Source of the DNA: Candidatus Cloacimonadota bacterium
GTDB lineage: Bacteria; Cloacimonadota; Cloacimonadia; Cloacimonadales; TCS61
Assembly: GCA_029932755.1 (NCBI GenBank)
Contig: JAOZPK010000075.1
Span: forward strand, 1-11,469
Reading direction: 5' to 3'
Length of the DNA stretch: 11,469 nt
Positions 1-6,610 of the stretch are shown here, piece by piece. A program made the position numbers and the translations under genes. Position 1 is the first letter of the stretch; each line of letters begins with the position of its first letter. The notes beneath the pieces are model-generated. The model ran no database searches, was not told the origin of the DNA, and was given only the letters and a program-made list of their open reading frames with translations.

Positions 1-1021
1 CACCATAACTAAAGAATCTATATTTCTCTTCTACAGCAATTTTGTAAGCATTCATAATATTTTCATAACCTGCAAAAGCAGATACCAGCATCATTAAAGT
101 GGATTCTGGCATATGGAAATTTGTGATCAGCCCATCGATGATTTGAATTTCTTTGCCGGGATAGAGAAAAATATTCGTCCAATGTGAACCACTGTTAAGT
201 TGTCCATTTTCAGCAAAACTTTCCAGTGTTCGTGTAGTTGTTGTTCCTACTGCTATGATTCTTCTACCATCTTTTTTTGCTTGGTTGATCTTTGCTGCAA
301 CTTCTTGCGCTATCTGGCAGTGTTCACTATGCATTGTATGATCTTTTATGTCATCAGTTTTTACCGGACGGAAGGTACCCAAACCAACGTGCAGAACAAC
401 TTCCAAAATATCAATACCCTTTTCTCTTATCTGCTGCATAAGCGATTTTGTGAAATGCAACCCGGCAGTTGGTGCTGCTACTGATCCGCGTTCTTGGGCA
501 TAAACAGTCTGATAGGTTTCTTTATCTTTGTTAGTTGATTCTCTTTTTATATATGGCGGAAGCGGTACGTTTCCAATATTTTCAAGAATATCCCAGAAAT
601 TACCTTCCCAATAGAATTCAATAATTCTGCCACCTTCTTCAGAATAATCAACTATTTTTGCTTTCAGCTTTTCATTAAATGTAATTTCAGCACCGATCTG
701 TAATTTACGTCCCGGTTTTACCAGGCATTCCCAGCGGTTTTCAGTTTTTTGTTCCAGCAAGAACACTTCAACTTTTGCGCCTGTTTTTTTTGTCCCAAAT
801 AAACGTGCAGGAATAACTTTTGTATTATTAACAACTAAAATATCTGAAGGTAGCAAGTGATCAATGATATTGCTGAACTTTTTATGTATAATTTTTCCGG
901 TTATCTTATCCAAAACAAGCATTCTGCTTTCAGAACGTTTATCTTTTGGGTGCTGAGCTATGAACTCGGCAGGTAGGTCGTACCAGTAGCTACTTTTTTT
1001 GGTAAGGGATATTTTCTGCAT
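1..1021 (-). CDS. queA: S-adenosylmethionine:tRNA ribosyltransferase-isomerase QueA (3' end cut by window edge)
   Basis: QueA moves the ribosyl part of S-adenosylmethionine onto 7-aminomethyl-7-deazaguanine at position 34 of tRNAs with GUN anticodons, giving epoxyqueuosine; it acts in the cytoplasm. Reading from the ATG at 1021 gives 340 residues without a stop. Family motifs are plain: YDLPAEFIAQHP near the N-terminus, a VPLPPYIKR segment, SVAAPTAGLHFT near residue 180, VGLGTFRPV near 212, HTMHSEH near 229, and a final YRFFSYG that in complete homologues is followed by only a handful of residues (usually DAMLI). About ten residues are therefore missing off the left edge. The start overlaps the 3' end of the upstream DUF3108 gene by 32 bp, with an AAGG about 13 nt before the ATG, so translational coupling is likely. 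It is the last gene visible in the coaBC-led array. Identity is very secure; the exact start is slightly less so. Confidence 0.97.
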   Translation of the reverse strand, partial: MQKISLTKKSSYWYDLPAEFIAQHPKDKRSESRMLVLDKITGKIIHKKFSNIIDHLLPSDILVVNNTKVIPARLFGTKKTGAKVEVFLLEQKTENRWECLVKPGRKLQIGAEITFNEKLKAKIVDYSEEGGRIIEFYWEGNFWDILENIGNVPLPPYIKRESTNKDKETYQTVYAQERGSVAAPTAGLHFTKSLMQQIREKGIDILEVVLHVGLGTFRPVKTDDIKDHTMHSEHCQIAQEVAAKINQAKKDGRRIIAVGTTTTRTLESFAENGQLNSGSHWTNIFLYPGKEIQIIDGLITNFHMPESTLMMLVSAFAGYENIMNAYKIAVEEKYRFFSYG

Positions 1022-1742
1022 TTTTTAATATTGCCTTAAAACTTCCAAAAACTATTTTACTGCTCATTTTTACTGGAATTTTATACTCATCAGCTGTTAA
1101 CCAAACTAAGATCTTTCCGGTCTGCTTAAATATTGCATCACCTTTTAAAATCGGTTCAACTACAAAGCAATTTTTGTCTCCAAAGATAGTTTTCATTTCT
1201 TCAATTCTATGAACGATCACATCGGCAGGATAATTTCTGCCATCAGCAGTTACATTTATCGTTAAAGTATCTCCAACTGCAAATTCCTGTAATCTCAAGT
1301 AATATAAAGCACTCAAAATATCCTGTGTATTTGTTGGTATTTCCATTCTTTTTTCTTTGAATTTTTTGGTTTTACGTCCGAATTTTGTATAGATTGTGAA
1401 ATTCTGTTCAGGATAATAAAAATGGATTCTATACTGACGATAAGAACCTTCCTGAAGTTTTTTTGTAAATCTACGAGTAACAAGTTTATTCTTATCCCAA
1501 ATTGATTCAATCTTATCACGAACTTTGTAAACATTATCGAAGAAAGAATTCGTTTTAGCAAGCGATTCAATCTTGTAGCATTCTGTTGAGTCTTTATAAA
1601 TGTGAGAATTTATCTGCATTGTTGCTTCACCAGCTTTAATAATGCCGTATTTGATATTGAAGGTTAATCTCTCTCCAATCTCGAAGGCAGATAATTGAAT
1701 ACTGAAAACGATAATGAGTTGAATAATTAATTTCTTCAGCAT
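990..1742 (-). CDS. DUF3108 domain-containing secreted protein
   Basis: This 250-residue protein begins with a short basic stretch and a hydrophobic segment (about residues 4-19, ending LSA) that reads as a Sec signal peptide, so the mature protein is probably periplasmic. The mature N-terminus, FEIGERLTFNIKYGIIKAGE, matches the start of the DUF3108 family, and the rest is rich in alternating beta-strand patterns as expected for that family. Function of DUF3108 is not established; I make no enzymatic claim. Its ATG overlaps the TAA of the upstream barrel gene by one base (TAATG), with GAGG about 9 nt before the start, so the two are probably co-translated. At its 3' end it overlaps the queA start by 32 bp. 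The close pairing with an outer-membrane barrel suggests an envelope role, but that is inferred from position only. Confidence 0.85.
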   Translation of the reverse strand: MLKKLIIQLIIVFSIQLSAFEIGERLTFNIKYGIIKAGEATMQINSHIYKDSTECYKIESLAKTNSFFDNVYKVRDKIESIWDKNKLVTRRFTKKLQEGSYRQYRIHFYYPEQNFTIYTKFGRKTKKFKEKRMEIPTNTQDILSALYYLRLQEFAVGDTLTINVTADGRNYPADVIVHRIEEMKTIFGDKNCFVVEPILKGDAIFKQTGKILVWLTADEYKIPVKMSSKIVFGSFKAILKNAENIPYQKK

Positions 1743-2809
1743 TAAAATTCCTCACTACTTCCCATACTCAAGCTTTGGTTTTGTTCTCCAAAACCAATGT
1801 CAAGTCGAACATTTAATCTATCATTCATCAGAAAAGAAATCCTTAATCCCACACCATAAGAAAGTTTAAATCCATTCAATGAAAATTCATCCATACTTCC
1901 GGCAACTTCGCCTGTTTCCAGAAATGTTACAAATCCAAATCTTTTTAGAAGAGGATGTGACCATGGGAATATTCTATTTTCAATTCGGAAGACAATTGAA
2001 TGTCGATCGATGAATTTATTGGCGGTTACAGCTCGTATATTATCATTCAGATATGACATCTTATGGAATGGAACCTCATCTGAAATCGTTGAAAAATAAC
2101 CCTGAAAAGCTAATATCTGATTAGAAAAAATTGATAAATATTGTCGAAGATCTATTTCACTTCTAATGAAACTATAATCACTTGCAAAAATATCAGAGAA
2201 TAAAACAGATTTAAAATTATATAAGCATCCATTTTGCGGATAGGTATCCGAATCACGTGTATCATAACTGAGATTTAATCCGACTCCCGAAGTTATATTA
2301 TCTTCACTGCCGGGTATATCTCCAATAGCAAGTAATCCGCTCTCTTCCAACTTTTTTATCTGAAAATGTGTAAATTCATAAATAAAAGCTGTCTGCCAGA
2401 TATTGGTTATTTTTTTCCTTATTTCAAATTCAATATCATATTCTCGCTTTGTATATTCTTCTTCTACATTGGAAATATGTTTATTCCCAATGCCATAAAA
2501 TATGCTGGGCCAATGTTTGAATTTTACGTTAGCCAAAACTGTAAATTTACCATTGTTAAGATGAATTTTTGGCAATAAATGAATTGAATATTGCTTCTTT
2601 TCACTAACTTCGGTTGAAAAATAAATTAGGTTCTTAAAGGAAGTAGAATCATTCTCGATGCCGCCATAACGCAGATAAGCAAGTCCTCCGGCATAAATTC
2701 CTGTTTCATCTGAATAACCAAGTGAAGGATAGACAATATACTCAACTTTTGCAATGAGAAGTTGATACAATGTCATTAATAAAATAGTTATTGTGGATAT
2801 TTTTTTCAT
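1742..2809 (-). CDS. BamA/TamA-family (D15 surface antigen) outer-membrane beta-barrel without POTRA domains
   Basis: The 355-residue product starts with a signal peptide (residues 1 to about 20, MKKISTITILLMTLYQLLIA) and goes straight into barrel strands (YIVYPSLGYSDETGIYAGG), leaving no room for POTRA domains. The mature length of about 335 residues fits a 16-strand Omp85-type barrel. Family signatures are LSYDTRDSDTYPQNG in the middle, corresponding to the YDTRD..YP..G motif of bacterial surface antigen D15, then LSYGVGLRISF and RLDIGFG near the end. It finishes in SEEF with a terminal phenylalanine, as expected of an outer-membrane sorting signal. POTRA-less relatives exist but their substrates are generally unknown, so a role in protein assembly should not be assumed. 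The gene follows the SDR gene by 3 bp with no clear Shine-Dalgarno, and its stop overlaps the start of the DUF3108 gene. Confidence 0.87.
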   Translation of the reverse strand: MKKISTITILLMTLYQLLIAKVEYIVYPSLGYSDETGIYAGGLAYLRYGGIENDSTSFKNLIYFSTEVSEKKQYSIHLLPKIHLNNGKFTVLANVKFKHWPSIFYGIGNKHISNVEEEYTKREYDIEFEIRKKITNIWQTAFIYEFTHFQIKKLEESGLLAIGDIPGSEDNITSGVGLNLSYDTRDSDTYPQNGCLYNFKSVLFSDIFASDYSFIRSEIDLRQYLSIFSNQILAFQGYFSTISDEVPFHKMSYLNDNIRAVTANKFIDRHSIVFRIENRIFPWSHPLLKRFGFVTFLETGEVAGSMDEFSLNGFKLSYGVGLRISFLMNDRLNVRLDIGFGEQNQSLSMGSSEEF

Positions 2810-2812
2810 TAA

Positions 2813-3565
2813 TTAGATCTTGCCGCCGGTTATAAAGAATTCTTCTCCGGTAATATAAGAATTATCTTTAGAAAGGAGAAATTCACAAAGTCCGAAAATA
2901 TCCTGAAAGGAAGCACAGCGTTTTAATGGTGTTTCTCTTAATTTTTCTTCATAATATTCCTGGCGGAATTTACGATAGCTTTCTGAGAATTGGCTGTCAT
3001 CTATCTTGATAGGTCCGGGAGAAATTGTATTCACAATAATATTACTGGTAGCTTCTTCAGCAGCAAGAGTTCTCCCAATATTGGCTATCCCTGCTTTCGA
3101 GGCTGCATAAGCAGTGCCTTTAGGAAGCCCAATCCGTGAAACATTAGAACCAAAAAGTACGATCTTGCCGCTATTATTCTCTTTAAAAAATTTAAGTGTA
3201 GTTTTTAAAATATTGAATGTCCCAACCAAATTTGCATTAATTATATTTTTCCAAAGTTCAGGGTCGGAATCAGCTAAAGATTTGATAGCATGGCTTCTTG
3301 CGGTTGCTGTATGGATCAGGCGATCCGGTTCCCAACCTGTTTCTGTAATAGCTTTTGTCAGTTTAATTTTAAGGTTTGAATAATCGGACAGATCTACTTG
3401 GAAAACTTTAATTCTATCAGAATGATCTTTAACTAAATATTTTATGCGATGATCGTTTTTGTGAATGATCAAAATCAAGTTTTCATTTAGTTCACAATAT
3501 TTATTTGCAAAAAATGAACCTACATTTCCATTTGCACCTGTAATAATGATTGCGCTATTCTTCAT
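2813..3565 (-). CDS. SDR-family NAD(P)-dependent oxidoreductase
   Basis: This is a 250-residue short-chain dehydrogenase/reductase, the usual length for a classical SDR. The N-terminal Rossmann motif is T9-G-A-N-G-N-V-G16, a TGxxGxxG spacing more like extended SDRs than the classical TGxxxGxG. Other landmarks are D58-L (adenine pocket), N110 (active-site Asn in INANLVGTFN), S140 and the catalytic Y153-AAS-K157, with the normal 13-residue Ser-Tyr distance. NTISPGPI and the C-terminal YITGEEFFITGG are also typical. The segment HTATAR stands where many members have NNAG. The substrate cannot be read from sequence; it resembles FabG-like 3-oxoacyl reductases but need not be one. It lies 6 bp downstream of coaBC, with an A-rich leader and no Shine-Dalgarno before the ATG, and 3 bp upstream of the barrel gene, so it is probably read by coupling within the operon. 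Confidence 0.9.
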   Translation of the reverse strand: MKNSAIIITGANGNVGSFFANKYCELNENLILIIHKNDHRIKYLVKDHSDRIKVFQVDLSDYSNLKIKLTKAITETGWEPDRLIHTATARSHAIKSLADSDPELWKNIINANLVGTFNILKTTLKFFKENNSGKIVLFGSNVSRIGLPKGTAYAASKAGIANIGRTLAAEEATSNIIVNTISPGPIKIDDSQFSESYRKFRQEYYEEKLRETPLKRCASFQDIFGLCEFLLSKDNSYITGEEFFITGGKI

Positions 3566-3571
3566 ATTTTT

Positions 3572-4744
3572 TTACTTTTTTGTAGATTTTAAAATAACAT
3601 CAATGATTTGATGAGCTACAGAAAATTTATTACCGATAAGTTTGATTTCTGCTCCTTCACCCAAAACTAGGATTTCAGTATCATCCTTGCCTGAAACATT
3701 TAGATTGTTTGCACAAATGAAATCCAGGTTCTTCTTTTCTATTTTTTGGAGAGCATTTTCTTTTAAGTTTTCAGATTCAGCAGCAAACCCAACTAAAATT
3801 TGATCACTAGTTTTTCTTTCACCAAGCTCTTTTAGAATATCTTTGGTTCTTTTTAATTTAAGGTTTAGATCACCAGATTTTTTTATTTTTTGTTTGGAAG
3901 GCACTGCGGGTTTGTAATCAGCAACTGCAGCTGTCATGAATATAATATCAGAGTTCGAGTACTCTCTAAGAACAGCACTATGCATTTTTTCTGCCGACAC
4001 TGCTTTTATAGAATCCAAATATTCCGGGACATTTACACCGATTGATGAATGAATGAATTTAACCCTAGCTCCTCTGATATGAGCAGCTCGAGCGAGTGCT
4101 AACCCCATCTTTCCGGTAGAATAATTTGTGATAAATCGCATAGGGTCAATTTCTTCCTGACTTGCACCAGCGGTAACGAGGACATTCCTACCAAATAAGT
4201 CTTTCTTATATTTAAGATACGTTATAATATAGAAAATAATTTCTTCATTCTCAGGATAGCGTCCTTTCCCTTTATAACCGCAAGCAAGAATTCCAAATTC
4301 AGGTTCCATAAAGAAATAACCTAAATTAGAAAGCTTTGTAATATTCTCCTGAACTATTGGGTTTTCATACATATGTATGTTCATGGCGGGAACGAATAGT
4401 ACGGGAACTGTTGTCGCCATTATTGTTGTAGAAAGCAAATCATCCGCAATGCCTGAAGCAGTCTTTCCAATTATATTTGCAGTTGCAGGAGCGATGACTA
4501 CCAGATCAGCCCAATCTGCCAAAGATATGTGTTCTATATCAGATTCAGCATCGAACATTTTAGTGATAATCGGCTGATGTGTAACTGATTTGAACGTGAT
4601 TGGACTCACAAATTCACAAGCGTGGGAAGTCATGATAGTTTTAACCTCAGCACCCATATTAGTGAGCTTGCTGGCAAGATCAACCGCCTTGTAAGCTGCT
4701 ATCCCACCGGTAATTCCCAATAAAATCTTTTTATCTTTCAGCAT
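3572..4744 (-). CDS. coaBC: Bifunctional phosphopantothenoylcysteine decarboxylase / phosphopantothenate-cysteine ligase CoaBC
   Basis: CoaBC (Dfp) makes 4'-phosphopantothenoylcysteine from 4'-phosphopantothenate and cysteine, then decarboxylates it to 4'-phosphopantetheine on the route to coenzyme A. At 390 residues it has the usual full length. The FMN-dependent CoaC half (about 1-180) shows GITGGIAAYKA, the active-site H72 in EHISLADWADLVVIAPATAN, the PAMN substrate motif (119-122) and the catalytic cysteine C155 in LACGYKGKGR. The CoaB half (about 185-390) shows VTAGASQEEIDPMRFITNYS with N207, the STGKMG segment, TAAVADYKP, the KIKK lysines at 286-289 and VGFAAES. All expected catalytic landmarks are present. 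The start at 4744 has GGAG 8 nt upstream. It is the first gene of the minus-strand array, divergent from the barrel gene at 5033, so its promoter should lie in the 4745-5032 gap. Confidence 0.97.
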   Translation of the reverse strand: MLKDKKILLGITGGIAAYKAVDLASKLTNMGAEVKTIMTSHACEFVSPITFKSVTHQPIITKMFDAESDIEHISLADWADLVVIAPATANIIGKTASGIADDLLSTTIMATTVPVLFVPAMNIHMYENPIVQENITKLSNLGYFFMEPEFGILACGYKGKGRYPENEEIIFYIITYLKYKKDLFGRNVLVTAGASQEEIDPMRFITNYSTGKMGLALARAAHIRGARVKFIHSSIGVNVPEYLDSIKAVSAEKMHSAVLREYSNSDIIFMTAAVADYKPAVPSKQKIKKSGDLNLKLKRTKDILKELGERKTSDQILVGFAAESENLKENALQKIEKKNLDFICANNLNVSGKDDTEILVLGEGAEIKLIGNKFSVAHQIIDVILKSTKK

Positions 4745-4808
4745 CTTTGAACTCCGTAACCTTAAGTTAGCAAGGAATTTGCCATTGGCTTTTTTGTAAA
4801 GCTATTTG

Positions 4809-4820
4809 TTGATTACAATT
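4809..4820 (+). repeat. Direct repeat TTGATTACAATT, copy 1
   Basis: A 12-bp exact repeat whose second copy lies 109 bp away at 4918-4929 in the same divergent intergenic region. The first copy is preceded by CTATTTG and the second by CTA, so similarity extends slightly beyond the core with a small gap. It could be a regulator site, but its AT-richness means chance is a fair alternative. Confidence 0.5.
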
Positions 4821-4917
4821 ATGTGTTATCAATAACTTTAACAGCATGAAAAAATAGTTGAAAGGAACAGATGGGGAAACAGAAAATTCTTAATTCTGGA
4901 TTAGGAATTCTGATCTA

Positions 4918-4929
4918 TTGATTACAATT
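4918..4929 (+). repeat. Direct repeat TTGATTACAATT, copy 2
   Basis: This is the second exact copy of the 12-bp repeat, same orientation as the one at 4809-4820. It lies about 104 bp upstream of the barrel start codon, in the part of the gap most likely to hold that gene's promoter. The TGA of the possible 16-codon leader ORF sits inside it. Confidence 0.5.
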
Positions 4930-5021
4930 TGGGTTTTAGATTGACTTTTTAAAGTAGATTTCAAAAAGTTTAACAGAATGATAGATTCAAAGATAAAAAA
5001 ACGTTAAGTATTTAAAAAATT

Positions 5022-5028
5022 AAGGAGG
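5022..5028 (+). promoter_or_regulatory. Strong Shine-Dalgarno AAGGAGG for the barrel gene
   Basis: A full AAGGAGG ends 4 nt before the ATG at 5033. It is the strongest ribosome-binding site in the window and contrasts with the A-rich, Shine-Dalgarno-less leaders of the SDR and minus-strand barrel genes. It fixes the start at 5033 and suggests this secreted protein is made in quantity. Confidence 0.85.
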
Positions 5029-5032
5029 AAAG

Positions 5033-6001
5033 ATGAGAAAAGCGTTTTTAAGTTTATTATTAATAGTAATGGTTACAGCTCTATTTGCTGGTGTTCAGGA
5101 AAAACTGGAACAATTTGGAAAAGATAATGGTATTGTGTATGTTAAGCCTTTGGTAACAGCGTTTGGAACTACAATGAATACAGGACTTTTCAATACAGCA
5201 AAAGTGCTCAAACCATTTGCTTTTGGTTTAAATGTAAATATGATGTTGGCTTTTGTACCCGATGAAGATAAAACATTTTTGCCTACACGTCCAGACTTAT
5301 ATCTTCCTGGAACAGAGATATATCTTTATGAAGAGCCAACAGAAGAAACTGCTACGGTTTTCGGTGAAGATGGGACAACTATTGTACATAATTCGGCTTT
5401 AGATTATATCCCAGGAGTAGAGGAACTTGATATTCAAATGCCGAATGGAGCGAATTTACCGGCAGTTCCATTCTTAATGCCTCAATTCAATTTAGGTTTA
5501 CCTTTTGGAAACGAGATAATGATTCGCGGTTTTCCAAAAGTTGAGATCAGCAAAGATATTGGTGATCTAGGTTTTTGGGGTATTGGCTTGAAGCACAGTA
5601 TAAGCCAATATATTCCGCTTATTCCAATTGATGTAGCAATTCAGGCAGCCTACCAAAATCTTTATGTTGGGGAACTGCTTACATTTTCAAATCTAAATGC
5701 AAATCTTGAAGTAAGTAAGAAACTTCTTATGTGGACACTTTATGCCGGTGTAGGTTATGATAAAACAGATGTTGCAGCGGATTATACATATGAATATACA
5801 ACTCTGGTTGAAGATGAAAATGTTCCAGGACTTTATTTACCCGGTACAGCAGAACAGCATATTAAATTTGATGTTGCTGGTGAGAATGAAATGAGAGCCA
5901 CAGCTGGCATTAGATACAGTTTGTTACTTCTGAAACTTTATGCAGATTACACAATAAGTAAATATTCAGTATTTAATGCTGGGATTGGAGTTTCATTTTA
6001 G
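5033..6001 (+). CDS. Secreted probable outer-membrane beta-barrel, DUF6588-like
   Basis: The 322-residue product has a clear signal peptide (MRKAFLSLLLIVMVTALFAG, cleavage near residue 19-20). After it comes a short amphipathic stretch and then KPLVTAFGTTMNTGLFNTA, which resembles the start of DUF6588-type proteins seen in Bacteroidota and Cloacimonadota. Alternating strands follow (PFAFGLNVNMMLAF, FWGIGLKHSISQYIPLIPIDVAIQAAY, MWTLYAGVGYDKTDV, ATAGIRYSLLLLKLYADYTI), and the protein ends in VFNAGIGVSF with a terminal Phe, typical of outer-membrane barrels. About 10-14 strands seem possible. Two acidic insertions (around 93-145 and 249-275), both containing LYLPGT, look like surface loops. No function is known. 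The family call is from memory of its style and less certain than the barrel call. A strong Shine-Dalgarno precedes the ATG. The TAG stop overlaps the GTG start of the nitroreductase by one base. Confidence 0.7.
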   Translation: MRKAFLSLLLIVMVTALFAGVQEKLEQFGKDNGIVYVKPLVTAFGTTMNTGLFNTAKVLKPFAFGLNVNMMLAFVPDEDKTFLPTRPDLYLPGTEIYLYEEPTEETATVFGEDGTTIVHNSALDYIPGVEELDIQMPNGANLPAVPFLMPQFNLGLPFGNEIMIRGFPKVEISKDIGDLGFWGIGLKHSISQYIPLIPIDVAIQAAYQNLYVGELLTFSNLNANLEVSKKLLMWTLYAGVGYDKTDVAADYTYEYTTLVEDENVPGLYLPGTAEQHIKFDVAGENEMRATAGIRYSLLLLKLYADYTISKYSVFNAGIGVSF

Positions 6002-6561
6002 TGGAATTTGATGAAGTAATAATTTCGCGAAAAAGTGTAAGAAGTTTCCAGGATAAAGAAATTTCTGAAGAGATTCTAAATACTATGATGGAGGCAGCTC
6101 GGCTGTCTCCATCTTTTCAGAACAGACAGTGTTGGCGGTTTGTAGTTGTACGAGATAAGAATATAATAAAAGATCTGGCACTTAGAAGTGGAATGGTCAG
6201 TAAGGTTAACTTCTTTATTAAAGATGCTCCGGTAGTTATTGTTGCTTGTGCCGATCCCGCAAAGAGCGGAACAATAAATAATCAGGATTATTATTTGGTT
6301 GATACTTCTATTTCTTTTCAACAAATGATGCTTGCAGCCTGGAATCATGGAGTTGGAAGTTGCTGGTTGGCTGCATTTAACGAACGATACGTCCGTGAAA
6401 TTCTTGAGATTCCCCAAAATATTAGAATTGTAGCTCTCAGCCCATTTGGTTATCCAAAAGAAAAGAAATCATTATATGAAAAGGCTGTAAAAGTGTTTGC
6501 ACAAAGTAAGAAGAGAAATGAAATAAAAAATATAATTTGTTATGATAAATGGAGTTTATAA
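6001..6561 (+). CDS. Nitroreductase-family FMN-dependent oxidoreductase
   Basis: This 186-residue protein belongs to the nitroreductase superfamily of FMN enzymes that use NAD(P)H. The N-terminal SRKSVRSFQDKEIS (R10, S12, R14 at the FMN phosphate) is the family hallmark. It is followed by AARLSPSFQNRQCWRFVVV, the APS..N.QPW motif with Cys in place of Pro, then the helix SFQQMMLAAWNHGVGSCWLAAFNE and ALSPFGYP near the end. Such short members are usually homodimers; their physiological substrates vary widely (nitro compounds, enones, flavin chemistry) and cannot be read here. No ferredoxin domain is fused. The start is GTG at 6001, overlapping the barrel's TAG (TAGTG), with a GGAG about 13 nt upstream inside the barrel gene; starting here preserves the complete N-terminal FMN motif. 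Translation is probably coupled to the barrel gene. Confidence 0.92.
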   Translation: MEFDEVIISRKSVRSFQDKEISEEILNTMMEAARLSPSFQNRQCWRFVVVRDKNIIKDLALRSGMVSKVNFFIKDAPVVIVACADPAKSGTINNQDYYLVDTSISFQQMMLAAWNHGVGSCWLAAFNERYVREILEIPQNIRIVALSPFGYPKEKKSLYEKAVKVFAQSKKRNEIKNIICYDKWSL

Positions 6562-6610
6562 AAAATATTTAAATACGATATGCATAATTAAGATTTAATC
6601 GGAGTATAAA
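6562..6610 (+). promoter_or_regulatory. Short AT-rich spacer before add with Shine-Dalgarno GGAG
   Basis: This 49-bp spacer is almost wholly A/T and contains ATATGCATAAT, which could serve as part of a -10 element, but no matching -35 is evident. GGAG at 6600-6603 serves add. It shows no hairpin followed by T's, so readthrough from the nitroreductase gene is possible. Confidence 0.35.

Larger units (their letters stand above)
4745..5032. promoter_or_regulatory. Divergent intergenic region between coaBC and the plus-strand barrel gene
   Basis: These 288 bp separate two divergent operons and must carry a promoter for each. The region is strongly AT-rich. I could not find a convincing sigma-70 box pair: TTGACT at 4941-4946 resembles a -35 box, but no good -10 follows at 16-18 bp. 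Visible structure includes the direct repeat TTGATTACAATT (4809-4820 and 4918-4929), a small palindrome GTTAT-CA-ATAAC (4825-4836), and a weak AT hairpin (CTTTTT...AAAAAG, 4945-4968) too poor in GC to be a good terminator. A possible 16-codon leader ORF lies at 4871-4921. No recognised riboswitch or tRNA was seen. Confidence 0.55.

Noticed and set aside
200..484. 94-codon plus-strand open frame
   Set aside because: It lies fully antisense to the clearly conserved queA frame and its Cys/Ser/Phe-rich translation resembles no protein family; a shadow frame.
2366..2578. 70-codon plus-strand open frame with hydrophobic residues
   Set aside because: It is antisense to the BamA/TamA-type barrel gene; no ribosome-binding site or family signal.
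4945..4968. Hairpin CTTTTT...AAAAAG as an intrinsic terminator
   Set aside because: The stem is all A/T apart from the end pair, there is no following T-run on either side in a useful orientation, and no gene ends nearby.
4941..4974. Sigma-70 promoter using TTGACT as -35
   Set aside because: No acceptable -10 hexamer lies 16-18 bp downstream; the TTTAAC at 4969-4974 is 22 bp away.
6076..6417. 113-codon minus-strand open frame
   Set aside because: It is antisense to the well-supported nitroreductase frame, whose motifs run through the same bases.
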